From the NCBI GenBank assembly GCA_018266755.1, contig JAFDZW010000001.1, forward strand, positions 521,635-585,634: a stretch of DNA of 64,000 nucleotides. Direction: 5' to 3'. Source of the DNA: Bacteroidota bacterium. GTDB taxonomy: Bacteria > Bacteroidota > Ignavibacteria > Palsa-1295. Shown in pieces: positions 8,258-17,675 of the stretch. The notes beneath the pieces were generated by a model. The model did not search any database, had not been told where the DNA came from, and saw only the letters and a program-made list of their open reading frames with translations. Each line of letters opens with the position of its first letter. The stretch's first letter is position 1. The translations under genes were made by a program, and so were the position numbers.

Positions 8258-11200
8258 ATGACGAACATGATGAAACGTACAGGGATATCGTTGCTTGTCG
8301 CGCTTCTGCTTCTGGTTGGTCTCGGCAGTCGTGGCAACGCACAGTCGCTTGGCGGCGGTTTGAACGCAGACGGTCGAGACTTCTATATCGGCCTGCTGTA
8401 TCCCTCGTTCAACGCGCAGTCCATTAACTTCTTCGGTCGTAACGTCCAAGGCTTCTTCGGCGTGTACGCACTGATCTCGAGCTATGATGACAACACCATC
8501 ACCGTCGGCTACTTCGACGATAATGGCAACGAGATCAACAAGCAAACCTACAACGTGGCGAAGCGCCGCGCGGTACAGGTCCCGCTCGACATTGCGCACA
8601 TGCGCATGACCGAGCCGGGCGAAGTCGCCGAATACAAGGCCTGCCACATCACGGCGAAGAAGTCGATCAACGTACAGTTTTTCAGCACGGGTTCGTGCTC
8701 GGGAGGTAGCTACCTTGCCATCCCGACGAACGTACTCGGCAAGACGTATGTCGTCCAGAGTTACCGTGATAACGAAGGCGGTGTCGGCGGCGCACTCTCG
8801 AACGAAGACGCGTCCGGTTATTTCATGGTCATCGCACCGTTCAGCGGTACGACCGTTACCATCACCCCGAGTTCGACCACAAAGAAGAAACATGCCGGTG
8901 TAAACTGCGGAAGCGGTGCAACGGGTGTTCCGGCGCCGTTCACCATTGGTCTCAATCAGGGCCAGTGTTACATGGTCAAAGGCGCTGCCGACGGATCGGG
9001 ATGCGATATCTCGAACTCGACGGTTATTGCGGATAAGCCGGTGGCAGTCATCGCCGGCCACGAAAATGCATTTACCGACGGCTCAGACCCGCAGCCAGGC
9101 GGTGCTCGCACGCTCGAAGCGCGCGACTATATGGTCGAGCAGATGCTTCCGGTTGAGTATTGGGATACGATGGGCTATATCTCAATCCCGTTCGTCGATT
9201 CGCAGGCTCCGTTCAATGCCGGCGAAGGCGACGAATACCAGGTCTTTACCGGTGTAATGAAAGAGTTGGGTGGTGTCGGTGGTTCGAACATTAATATGAA
9301 CGGCACACTTCGTACATACAATGGTATCGGCGAGTATCAGGTGCCTCCGCCGCAGTTACTCAACTGGACGTCGCCGGTCGATTTCTATTCGACCAATGGC
9401 ACAAAGATCGGCGTAGCGATGTACGATCAACGTATGCAGGGCGGCGGCGCCCCGTATCCGGCCCCGAGCCAGATGACGATCATTCCGAAGTCGCGCTGGA
9501 AAACATCGTTCCTCTGGTACGTCCCGAACAACACGTTCGAAATTTTGCAGGGCTACTATATCAATCTTATTTGTAATCGCAGCGATTACGATAATCGCAA
9601 GATCCTCATCGCGGTCAACGGCGGTAAGCCGGCGCCGCTTCCGAACGGACTGGCAGTCAAAAAGAAATACGCTGTCATCCCGGATTATCCCGAGTTGGTG
9701 GGGTATTCATTGTCACTCGGACCCGGTGCATATTATGCAACCGCCGATACTGGGAATACACATCCGTTCATGATCTATAACTATGGCTTTCGTGCTATCG
9801 ACCCCGATCGTGACCTTGGCGACTTCTGCGGTGATGACCACTTCTTTGCGTATGCATTGCCGGTCGGCTTTGCTGCGAAAGGTGATTCCGGTCAGTTAGA
9901 GATCACCGTCGATACGCTCTGCGCCAAGTGGCATATCTGTATTCACGATCATCGCACGAAGAATCCCGGTATTAAATCGCTGCAGATTCTCGACGATGCG
10001 TCGGGCGACTTTGTCCGTCCGGGCCGTGTGTATCATAATGTTCAGTTCGACGAGTCGGTGGACCCGGACCAGACGCGTGAAATCGATCTGACCGGTACCG
10101 ATACGCTCTATTGCGCAGACGTTCTCGTATCGAATCCGCTCGACACTGCATACGGACCGATCTATATCCTTGACAATCAAGGTAACGATTACCTTGTCGA
10201 GTTGCGCTACAAGGCGCCGAGTTTGAAGCTCGTCGTGAAGCCGAATTATCCGAACCAGAAGGACAGCGTTATCTATCCTGCGACGGTTCCGGGTGCGACC
10301 GATTGCGCGACGATCTACTACTATAACGGTGGAAAGAAGGGCGACAATACGCTCGAGATCGACAAAGCCGAGCTCAAGCGCAACGACGGCAACTTCACTA
10401 TTTCGAGTATTACTCCTGCATTGCCGGTCACACTGGCTCCGGGAGATACGCTTGCCGTTACGGTGTGCTTCTCGCCGCAGGACAAGAACGTGAAGATCGA
10501 TTCGCTGCCGCTGCATCTGGATTCGCTCATCATCACCACACCGTGCTTCAAGGCTCCGATGACCTTGGTCGGGCCGGTGGGTGTGCCGCTGATCTGGGCG
10601 TCGAATAAGAACTTCGGTTCGGTCGTCGTCGGCACTACCAAGTGCGATACCGTGACGGTTCGCAACGTCGGTAATGTGCCGTTCACGCTGACGGATTCGA
10701 TCATCGATGCAACGCTGCTCGGCAACCACGACTTCACATGGGATGGGTCGTCGAAGTATAATAAGAACCGTCTGCCAGTGATCTTGCAGCCGGGTCAGGG
10801 AATCCCGATCAGCTTCTGCTTTACGCCGAGCGTGAAGGGCTTCGATTCGACGAATGCTCACTGGATCACCGATGTGCAGGGTAAGTATAAGGATTCGTTG
10901 AAATCATATAGCGGACTCTACGGTAACGGTATCCGTCCGGGCGTCGTATGGGATCGCATCGTACAATACGATACGACGATCTGCGACTCTGCACTGACGA
11001 TCCGGGTCAACCTGATCAATACCGCTACGGCTCCGACACACGTTCAGAAGGTATTCTTCGACGGAGCGGATGCGCCGCAGTATGCAGTCGTGGATAACAA
11101 ATTCCACTACTCCCCGCTTGAAGGCTTCACGATGAATGTGGGCGACACATTGTGGGTCGACTACAAGTTCACGCCGGACCTTTCGAAGGGATTTGCCCCG

Positions 11201-12787
11201 CGCCACTCACACTTGGTTGCAACGTTCGATGCGCCGGGTGGAATTACAGACTCGACCGTGATCGATATGACGGGTATCGTAGAGTATCCGGCATTGCTCA
11301 TCGATCCGCCGTGCGTCGATCTCAAGACAAATATCGTTGTCGGTGTACCGACCCCAACGAACTTCCTCTTGACCGACACCGGAACGGCGCCGTACATCTT
11401 CTCGGCTGTCGATTTCTCTGCGCCGATCGTCTCGATCGTCGATGTCACGACGGGTGTTGCATTGCAGCCGGGTGACACGATCATGCCGGGGCAGCAGGTT
11501 GCAGTGACGGTGACGATCACGCGCAAGACCTACGGCGATACGACCGTGTATATGAACTTTGCGAGCAACAAATCGTGCGGTAATACACCGCAGCTCTGCA
11601 TCGGGTCCAACCCGAGCCAGACGTCGCTATTGCTGACGGGTTGGCCGGCACCGGACACGTACATCAATTGCCGCGATCATAAGAGCACCATCCTCGCTCG
11701 TAATCTGAGCACGGTAGGTTGGACGCTGAAGTCCCTCACGCTCGAACCGGCAGGGACAACGACCGGCCTGAACCAGTTCGATCTGATCGATTCGAACAAT
11801 AACTATCAGAAGCAGATCGTGTTCAATAAGTTTGTTCCCGGAAGCGGCACGAACCAGAACACGGTGACGGTCGGCGTCGTGTTCCATCCGGATCTCCAGG
11901 GCTCGGATAGCGTCCGCGTGATGGCAATTTGGGATAGCGCCGGCGTCACGAAGGACACCGTCTTCTCGGTACTCAGCGGTACGGGTATTGCCGAAGTGAC
12001 GGCTGTCTCGGCGGCGAACCCAGACCCGAATGCACCGATCCCGGGCTGGTACGTCTACACGACGGGCGAGACCTCGAGCATTCCGCTGCACTTCGAAACG
12101 AAGGCATTGCCGGCAAGCGCGAGCGCCAAGCGTGTCACGTTCGATGTGACCTGGAAACAGGATGTATTCGATGCTCCTGCGACCGGTGCATTCGTACCGA
12201 ATCGGCCGACCTATGACGGAACGTACACGCTGAATGCGGCAACACCGAGCCAGGCAACGGGCGCATCGATCGATGTATCGATCAGCAACGGTGTGATCAC
12301 GTCGCTCGATGAAGTCGGACGGTTGAATCTCGCTGTGCCGGTGAACAAGGATACGACAACGCAGATCCTGATTTCGAACGTCAAGTTCTACGACGACCTC
12401 GGAAACATCATCTGCTACATCGCAGCCGACACGATTCCGGGTAACTTCGTCTCGAAAGACGTGTGCGGTAACCTGGAGTTGCGCGACTTCCTGCGCAGCG
12501 ACGGCAAACAGGTCTCGACGCGTATCATCAGCCTGACGCCGAATCCGGTCACCGAGAATTCGACGCCGGTACTCAACTACGAGGTTCGCGAAGCCGGCGT
12601 GCCGGTGAAGGTTGAGGTCTTCAACATGCTGGGCGAGGTCGTCCGGACCGTTCGTGAGAGCGCTCCGCAGACGGTCGGTACCCATGCGTTGCAGATCAAT
12701 ACGACGGGTCTCGAAAGCGGAACCTACAACGTCCGAATTTCGACGCCGACGTCAACTCAAAACGCGCAGTTCGTGTTACATAAGTAA
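8258..12787 (+). CDS. Giant IgGFc-binding-like, choice-of-anchor T9SS surface protein (paralogue 1)
   Basis: A 1509-residue exported protein; starts at 8267 or 8270 are also possible. A signal peptide ends near NAQ (residue 29). Residues about 35-545 form a domain resembling the IgGFc-binding N-terminal domain (DGRDFYIGLLYPSFN, CSGGSYLA, HENAFTDGSDPQPGG, RDYMVEQMLPVEYWDTMG). A CAKWHIC motif follows near 553. Next come SPD-2/HYDIN-like choice-of-anchor domains (NVGNVPFTLTDS, VCFSPQDK, FCFTPSVKG) to about 1030, then further beta domains. A region near 1250-1410 looks cohesin-like, and the tail is a T9SS sorting domain (SLTPNPVTENSTPVLNYE, FNMLGEVVRT). Six shorter paralogues lie at 30-50 kb. The N-terminal half is closest to the one at 43318, while the middle resembles those at 46626 and 39844. 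Probable adhesion or matrix role; IgG binding is not implied. Confidence 0.8.
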   Translation: MTNMMKRTGISLLVALLLLVGLGSRGNAQSLGGGLNADGRDFYIGLLYPSFNAQSINFFGRNVQGFFGVYALISSYDDNTITVGYFDDNGNEINKQTYNVAKRRAVQVPLDIAHMRMTEPGEVAEYKACHITAKKSINVQFFSTGSCSGGSYLAIPTNVLGKTYVVQSYRDNEGGVGGALSNEDASGYFMVIAPFSGTTVTITPSSTTKKKHAGVNCGSGATGVPAPFTIGLNQGQCYMVKGAADGSGCDISNSTVIADKPVAVIAGHENAFTDGSDPQPGGARTLEARDYMVEQMLPVEYWDTMGYISIPFVDSQAPFNAGEGDEYQVFTGVMKELGGVGGSNINMNGTLRTYNGIGEYQVPPPQLLNWTSPVDFYSTNGTKIGVAMYDQRMQGGGAPYPAPSQMTIIPKSRWKTSFLWYVPNNTFEILQGYYINLICNRSDYDNRKILIAVNGGKPAPLPNGLAVKKKYAVIPDYPELVGYSLSLGPGAYYATADTGNTHPFMIYNYGFRAIDPDRDLGDFCGDDHFFAYALPVGFAAKGDSGQLEITVDTLCAKWHICIHDHRTKNPGIKSLQILDDASGDFVRPGRVYHNVQFDESVDPDQTREIDLTGTDTLYCADVLVSNPLDTAYGPIYILDNQGNDYLVELRYKAPSLKLVVKPNYPNQKDSVIYPATVPGATDCATIYYYNGGKKGDNTLEIDKAELKRNDGNFTISSITPALPVTLAPGDTLAVTVCFSPQDKNVKIDSLPLHLDSLIITTPCFKAPMTLVGPVGVPLIWASNKNFGSVVVGTTKCDTVTVRNVGNVPFTLTDSIIDATLLGNHDFTWDGSSKYNKNRLPVILQPGQGIPISFCFTPSVKGFDSTNAHWITDVQGKYKDSLKSYSGLYGNGIRPGVVWDRIVQYDTTICDSALTIRVNLINTATAPTHVQKVFFDGADAPQYAVVDNKFHYSPLEGFTMNVGDTLWVDYKFTPDLSKGFAPRHSHLVATFDAPGGITDSTVIDMTGIVEYPALLIDPPCVDLKTNIVVGVPTPTNFLLTDTGTAPYIFSAVDFSAPIVSIVDVTTGVALQPGDTIMPGQQVAVTVTITRKTYGDTTVYMNFASNKSCGNTPQLCIGSNPSQTSLLLTGWPAPDTYINCRDHKSTILARNLSTVGWTLKSLTLEPAGTTTGLNQFDLIDSNNNYQKQIVFNKFVPGSGTNQNTVTVGVVFHPDLQGSDSVRVMAIWDSAGVTKDTVFSVLSGTGIAEVTAVSAANPDPNAPIPGWYVYTTGETSSIPLHFETKALPASASAKRVTFDVTWKQDVFDAPATGAFVPNRPTYDGTYTLNAATPSQATGASIDVSISNGVITSLDEVGRLNLAVPVNKDTTTQILISNVKFYDDLGNIICYIAADTIPGNFVSKDVCGNLELRDFLRSDGKQVSTRIISLTPNPVTENSTPVLNYEVREAGVPVKVEVFNMLGEVVRTVRESAPQTVGTHALQINTTGLESGTYNVRISTPTSTQNAQFVLHK

Positions 12788-12839
12788 CAGTTCGTGCGAC
12801 CGCGGTCAGGACGCCGCGCGAGTTTGACAGAATCAGGAG

Positions 12840-12880
12840 CGGGTAATCCGCCGGGGCAATGAGCTCCGACGGATTACCCG
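12840..12880 (+). terminator. Terminator hairpin after the 8258 gene
   Basis: An 11-bp perfect stem (CGGGTAATCCG at 12840-12850 with 12870-12880) has a 19-base loop, followed by TTTCATG. It separates the 8258 and 12924 genes. Confidence 0.6.
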
Positions 12881-12923
12881 TTTCATGTTATTAGAAGTTA
12901 TATTTCATAAGACAGAGGAGAAG

Positions 12924-15230
12924 ATGACGATGAAACAGCTAATTCTTTCCTGTGCAGCACTCCTGTGCCTCCTGAGCCTTGGCGTCAGTCCGACGTCTGT
13001 GCAAGCCCAGAACAGCATGATCTGGCATCAAACGAACGGCCCGCAGGGCGGGGCGATCCGCGATGTGGCAGTCGATTCGACGAGTGGGCTCTGGGTGGCC
13101 ACGGGGCGCGCGGGTGCATATTATAGCGGCGACCATGGCGAGACCTGGGAGGCCGTCAATGCCGGCCTGCCGAAGATCGGTCTGATTACGATCGCTGCGG
13201 CGAAGGATCACTACATCTATGCGGCAAGCATCAACAATCAGGACCTCTTCCGCCTGAATGCGTCGCTGCCGAGAAGCCAGTGGCGTTGGGAAGCGGTCTT
13301 CCCCGATTCAACACAAGGACCGTATAACTATGTCGTGACACTTGCCAATAGCAACGTCTTTACGAATGTCGGCGGTCATGGCGTCATGCGCTCGACCGAT
13401 CACGGCACCACGTGGGTACAGTTCATCGATACGCTCAAGACCACGAACTGCATCGCCTTTGCGCACGGCAAAAATCTCTTTGCGGTGATTACCGGTAACC
13501 CCAGCGGCCCGACATTGCCGCATCCGATTTGGTCGACGACCGGATCGGGGCAGAATAAGCCGTGGGTCAAACGGGCGGACTTCCCGGATTTCTATCCGTC
13601 ACAGATCGTCATTGCGCATAACGGAAATCTCGTCGCTACGACGCTGATGAAGCATCAGGTCTTCACCAAGGATACCACGATCCATGGCGGACGCATCTGG
13701 ACTTCGACCGACACCGGAATGACCTGGACGAAGACGTACGAACGGCCCGACAATTCGGAAGACGGCAAGGACGACATCGACGATATCGGACTTGTCGACC
13801 AGACCGGCACGATCTATGCGAATGCGCATGGTATCACGATCCGCTCGACCGATAACGGCATGACCTGGACGACGCTCGACTCTGAAAAACGCGGTGACGA
13901 ACGCTTCAAGATCGCATCGAACCCAGACGAGACGCATACGTACCAGATCTGCGAACCCGATGGCGTGTTCCGCTCTGACGATCACGGTGCGACGTTCGTG
14001 GGGAAATACTCAGGGATCAAGGTCGAATTCCTCTACGGAATGGACATCAACTCGCGTCAGGATCTCTTCGCCCTTTACGAATTCGGGCTGTCGCGTTCGA
14101 CCGATCACGGCAATACATGGGGCGAGGCTGTGGAGTTCGGCGAAACATATTTCCCGACGTTCATTATCTCCCGCAATCCTTCAACCCGAGACCATATTTA
14201 CATCGGCTGTGAGTATGGGTTCTTCCGTTCGACGGATTTCGGCGAGACGATTCTGCCAATTCAAAGCTCGGGCGGAGATACGATCTTCCGACAGCTTGGC
14301 ATGACCTCGTCCGGAAAACTCTTTACCTACTTCACATCGAGCAACGGTTCGCGTGTGATGTATTCGACAAACGAAGGCGACAGTTGGACGCCGATCACCA
14401 ATCTGCCCGATCCGACCGACGACATCCGAGGGTTGGCCGTGACGAGCGATACGATCGCACTTGCCGGCACCGGCCCTTCGTTCTATCTCTCGGTCAATGG
14501 CGGCGGCAAATGGACGACCTCGACGACAACAGCCCCGTTTAATCAGCCGTCGAAGATGCTCTTCCATCCGGATGGCTCGCTCTTAGCCCTTGTTCCGGGA
14601 AATGGGTCGAAGTCGGGATGTTGGCGCTCGACCGACGCCGGGGCGAACTGGACGCATATTTTCCCCTTTGTCGATGCACCCACAGAACAATTCCGGAATG
14701 ATTACTACTCGCTCAACGTAGACGATCTGGGACAGATCTTCATCGGTTCCGACAGCGGTGTTTGGCGTACGTCGTTGCCACCGTATACCGTCTGGAAGAA
14801 CGTCAGCACAGGCTTGACATGGCCCGATTGGGATCGGCCGCTGTTCGTCAATGTGTCGGATGTCGTCCAGGATCCCGTCTCGCGCAAATACTACGCAGCG
14901 ACGCGCGGGTTGTCGGTGTACGAAAGTGTACCGAACATGGACGATGTACCGACAACACCGGTAACGGCAACCGGCAGCCGGGTCGTGAACTATCCGAATC
15001 CGTTTGCTCACTCGACCTACATTGCGTTCAACCTCGACGAGCCGTCGCAGGTCACTCTCGATGTGTACGATGCAATCGGACGACATATCGGCCAGACCGT
15101 GACCTCGTCGTTCGATGCAGGCCAGCACCAGCTTCCGTTCGACGGAAGTGCATTGCCGAACGGCAATTATCTGGTGAGCTTGCGCATCAACGGCGCCATC
15201 CGTTCGACATGGATGACGATCGCTCGGTAA
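12924..15230 (+). CDS. Secreted BNR/sortilin-like beta-propeller protein with T9SS tail
   Basis: I place the start at the ATG at 12924 (or the second ATG at 12930) because AGAGGAG at 12914-12920 is a good ribosome-binding site and the signal peptide then begins at MKQLILSC. An open frame continues upstream to 12885 but adds only a non-signal leader. The product has about 768 residues. The body has many Asp-box repeats (SGDHGETWEAV, STDHGTTWVQF, STDTGMTWTKT, STDNGMTWTTL, SDDHGATF, STDHGNTWGEA, STNEGDSWTPI, STDAGANWTHI), matching a VPS10/sortilin or Ycf48-type propeller. The C-terminus is a T9SS sorting domain (YPNPFAHSTYIAFNL, VYDAIGRHIGQT, LPNGNYLVSLR). It has the same architecture as the gene at 5574 and ends at a textbook terminator. 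Ligand unknown. Confidence 0.85.
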   Translation: MTMKQLILSCAALLCLLSLGVSPTSVQAQNSMIWHQTNGPQGGAIRDVAVDSTSGLWVATGRAGAYYSGDHGETWEAVNAGLPKIGLITIAAAKDHYIYAASINNQDLFRLNASLPRSQWRWEAVFPDSTQGPYNYVVTLANSNVFTNVGGHGVMRSTDHGTTWVQFIDTLKTTNCIAFAHGKNLFAVITGNPSGPTLPHPIWSTTGSGQNKPWVKRADFPDFYPSQIVIAHNGNLVATTLMKHQVFTKDTTIHGGRIWTSTDTGMTWTKTYERPDNSEDGKDDIDDIGLVDQTGTIYANAHGITIRSTDNGMTWTTLDSEKRGDERFKIASNPDETHTYQICEPDGVFRSDDHGATFVGKYSGIKVEFLYGMDINSRQDLFALYEFGLSRSTDHGNTWGEAVEFGETYFPTFIISRNPSTRDHIYIGCEYGFFRSTDFGETILPIQSSGGDTIFRQLGMTSSGKLFTYFTSSNGSRVMYSTNEGDSWTPITNLPDPTDDIRGLAVTSDTIALAGTGPSFYLSVNGGGKWTTSTTTAPFNQPSKMLFHPDGSLLALVPGNGSKSGCWRSTDAGANWTHIFPFVDAPTEQFRNDYYSLNVDDLGQIFIGSDSGVWRTSLPPYTVWKNVSTGLTWPDWDRPLFVNVSDVVQDPVSRKYYAATRGLSVYESVPNMDDVPTTPVTATGSRVVNYPNPFAHSTYIAFNLDEPSQVTLDVYDAIGRHIGQTVTSSFDAGQHQLPFDGSALPNGNYLVSLRINGAIRSTWMTIAR

Positions 15231-15253
15231 TCGATCATCTCCGATCTCTCTTC

Positions 15254-15281
15254 AAAGGGCAGCCAATAGGCTGCCCTTTTT
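15254..15281 (+). terminator. Rho-independent terminator
   Basis: An 11-bp perfect stem AAAGGGCAGCC / GGCTGCCCTTT (15254-15264, 15269-15279) with a 4-base loop runs directly into a T tract. It ends the 12924 transcript. Confidence 0.92.
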
Positions 15282-15340
15282 GTTTGTCCGATATCGAATT
15301 GGTTGGAAGTCCAATAAGAAGTGTAGAGGTGTATTCTAAG

Positions 15341-15427
15341 CACGTCATTCTTTGCAACGCGAAGAATCCCTCGATGAAACCCTGTGGGGCTCCGCCGAAG
15401 GGATTCTTCGCGTTGCTCAGAATGACG
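15341..15427. repeat. Palindromic repeat family A, copy 3 (AACGCG arm variant)
   Basis: Arms read CGTCATTCTTTGCAACGCG and GCGTTGCTCAGAATGACG. Relative to copies 1, 6 and 7 the inner arm is AACGCG instead of GAAGCG, and the change is mirrored on the other arm. The centre (TGGGGCTCCGCCGAAGGG) is conserved. The rest of the gap 15282-15665 holds no gene or clear signal. Confidence 0.85.
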
Positions 15428-15665
15428 ACTTCTTACACCGTTTCAAACTGAGCCACGAACGTCAAGGGACGACGGGAGCAAAAGAGCATAACATATTGTT
15501 GTATATGTTGTAAAATTGGAACTATGGGCACCTATCCGGCGGTGCCGATCAACAATCAATCACCCCGCGCAGTGTTCGAGACGCAAGTGCTGTACTACAT
15601 GTGCTCACAACAGTGGTATAGTATTCCGTCATCACCGTGCACTCGCCATATCGCACACAGAACCC

Positions 15666-16646
15666 ATGTTTGAAACAGAGATTATTACCCCCGAAGAGCT
15701 CGGCCGTTTGGCGGCCGAAGTGCCCGAACCGAAGACCGTCGGCGAATGCGACGGCGTGACGTTCAAGACCGAAGAAATCACACTCTATCGTTCTCCGAGC
15801 ACCGCGGCATCGCGCCGAACAGCGGCCCGTGTTGGGGGCATGCTTGCTCGAACGGCGCCGGTGATGATGCTCGACCGGCTTGGCTCGAAGAATGAAATGC
15901 TTCGTGCATATCACGAAGCAAAAGAAACGGATCCGGAATGCGCACTCTTTGAGCTTCGGCATTTTCATGGCAAAGAGGTCACGGACGAACTCGACGAGAT
16001 CAAGCAAGCGCTTGCTGGGGGCACATTCGGTACGATTATTCTATCCGATTTGGAGCGGGCAACCGACACCGAGCGGCATAAACAACTGCTCGTCTCTCGG
16101 CTGATCGACTGGGCCAAGAGTTTCGGCTTGGCGGTGATCGTCTTCTCCCGAGACGGCTCGAACAAATCGGAGGCAGGCCGCTATGGCCGCGGTGCGATGG
16201 GCAGGCTCGTCGGCAGTACCGACCGCATCCTCGTGGCCGTCGATCCCGTTCGCCAGGCACAAGAAGAAGCCGAGCGACGCAAGCCGGCCCCGAAGAGGGT
16301 TACCTACCGTGTCATACAGGATTTTTGGAATTGCAAGCAGCGTCTTGGAAAAAGTATCGGCCAGGTCACGGACCCGCGAGATTATGAAGTTATTCTTCAG
16401 GGATTGCGGGATAAAGAAGAGCTCGTTCGAGGCGGCTATTGGCTGATGAGAGGGGTAACCCGAAGCGCATTCGAGAAGATCAAAGAGGAATTTTACACCT
16501 CTAATGCACAGGAAATAAATGAGTTAGAAGAGTGCGTGTGTCGGCGTGGCCCTCTGAAAACCTACGAGGAAGAGCTCCGCGAAGAAATGGAAAATCCCTT
16601 CCTCGACGAGCCCGAACCGGACGAAGGACTGGCTGCGGCGGCATAA
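15666..16646 (+). CDS. Uncharacterised protein, possible degenerate RecA-like fold
   Basis: The start is set at the ATG at 15666 (MFETEIITPEELGR), giving 326 residues. The frame is open for 150 bases upstream, but that stretch is Cys/Arg-rich and not protein-like. I do not recognise a family. Residues about 120-200 show alternating hydrophobic strands (GTIILSDLERA, AVIVFSRDGSNKSEAGRYGRG, DRILVAVD) arranged like the Walker B and sensor strands of RecA/RepA-type ATPases. No Walker A loop (GxxxxGK[ST]) is present anywhere. The C-terminal 130 residues are charged, with a WNCKQRLGKS patch, and end in an acidic tail (ENPFLDEPEPDEG). The protein is probably cytosolic. It lies alone between a repeat and the cytochrome-like operon, with no telling neighbour. 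Confidence 0.6.
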   Translation: MFETEIITPEELGRLAAEVPEPKTVGECDGVTFKTEEITLYRSPSTAASRRTAARVGGMLARTAPVMMLDRLGSKNEMLRAYHEAKETDPECALFELRHFHGKEVTDELDEIKQALAGGTFGTIILSDLERATDTERHKQLLVSRLIDWAKSFGLAVIVFSRDGSNKSEAGRYGRGAMGRLVGSTDRILVAVDPVRQAQEEAERRKPAPKRVTYRVIQDFWNCKQRLGKSIGQVTDPRDYEVILQGLRDKEELVRGGYWLMRGVTRSAFEKIKEEFYTSNAQEINELEECVCRRGPLKTYEEELREEMENPFLDEPEPDEGLAAAA

Positions 16647-16819
16647 GAATGCAGGCGGATGAAGTATTTTTCACCGCCCGTGGTGAAACAACACCTGCGT
16701 ACACGGGTCTAAGAAAGGAGGGTAGGTGCGGCAGGATATGCCAACCCCATCCCCATGGAAATAGACAGTTGCTGACCACCCGTTTTATTCGCGTTTACCC
16801 GCTCCCCAGAATATTATTC

Positions 16820-17632
16820 ATGATGCAGAAGTATTTGTTGTCAGTTGTAATCGCAGTGATCTTCGGGTCGGTGTTGGCAGTGTCGCTTGACTCGTGTAAG
16901 CACGATGCGTTTCATCCGCTCTCGCCTGCGGACACAACCGGAAAGCACGACACCACGGGCAACGGTGCCAAGGATACGACCGGCACCGGCGGAAAAGATA
17001 CTACCGGCACCGGTGGCGGGACGAATTGGGGCTTCGATACGTCGCTCTATGTTCCGAGCCATCCGTGCAGTTCGGACAGCGTCTATTTCACCAACGATAT
17101 TTTACCGCTCATTGGCTCGAACTGTGCAATGAGCGGATGCCATGACGGTGGGCAAGGCGAAGGACGCTTCGCGTTGAATTCGTACCCGAGTATCAAAGCG
17201 TATGTCCGCACGTCGAGCCCTACGACGAGCAAGCTCTACACGGTGCTCAGCGCGCGAGGGGAAGATGCAATGCCGCGCAACGGCACTCCGTTTACTGCCG
17301 CGCAAAAAGCGCAGGTGCTGAAATGGATCCAGCAGGGCGCGAAGAATAATAGTTGCGACGGGAACTGCGACACGGTCGCAACCTATTCTCAAACGATCGT
17401 TCCGATCATGCAGAATGCATGCCTTGGTTGCCATGCCGCTCCGGCCACTAACGGAGGCGGATTTGTGCTCGAGACGTACAGCCAACTACAGGTGTACGTG
17501 AAGAACGGGAAACTCATGGGAGACCTGACGAAAGCACCCGGCTATAATGCCATGCCCCAACAGGGTGCGATCTCTCCGTGTGACCTCAATGCGTTCAAGA
17601 TTTGGGCCATGCATGGTGCGCCGAATAATTGA
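16820..17632 (+). CDS. Lipoprotein with two cytochrome c-like CH motifs
   Basis: The ATG at 16820 (MMQKYLLSVV) gives 270 residues. The longer upstream frame overlaps the preceding gene and lacks any sensible start. A lipoprotein signal ends in SLDSC (Cys at about residue 24). A Thr/Gly/Asp linker follows with three KDTTG-type repeats. The folded part has two tandem units resembling the planctomycete-type cytochrome c domain: NDILPLIGSNCAMSGCHD (C-x4-C-H) and QTIVPIMQNACLGCHA (C-x-x-C-H). Each is followed by a distal Met-Pro (DAMPRNG, NAMPQQG) that could supply the axial ligand. Expected place: periplasm or outer-membrane lipid anchor, electron transfer. The C-x4-C-H spacing is atypical, so heme binding at that site is uncertain. 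It is the first gene of a run extending to 20105. Confidence 0.75.
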   Translation: MMQKYLLSVVIAVIFGSVLAVSLDSCKHDAFHPLSPADTTGKHDTTGNGAKDTTGTGGKDTTGTGGGTNWGFDTSLYVPSHPCSSDSVYFTNDILPLIGSNCAMSGCHDGGQGEGRFALNSYPSIKAYVRTSSPTTSKLYTVLSARGEDAMPRNGTPFTAAQKAQVLKWIQQGAKNNSCDGNCDTVATYSQTIVPIMQNACLGCHAAPATNGGGFVLETYSQLQVYVKNGKLMGDLTKAPGYNAMPQQGAISPCDLNAFKIWAMHGAPNN

Positions 17633-17675
17633 GTCGTCATGTAGCATTTACAACTGATTTCGTGTCTATACAATA

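Noticed and set aside
16532-16819. N-terminal extension of the cytochrome-like lipoprotein frame, overlapping the preceding gene
   Set aside because: The extra 96 residues are Arg-rich and unlike protein, and would bury the lipoprotein signal peptide; the ATG at 16820 fits.
16647-16819. Possible riboswitch before the cytochrome-like lipoprotein gene
   Set aside because: There are small hairpins and a GAAAGGAGGGTAGG stretch, but no known riboswitch core could be matched, so nothing is annotated.
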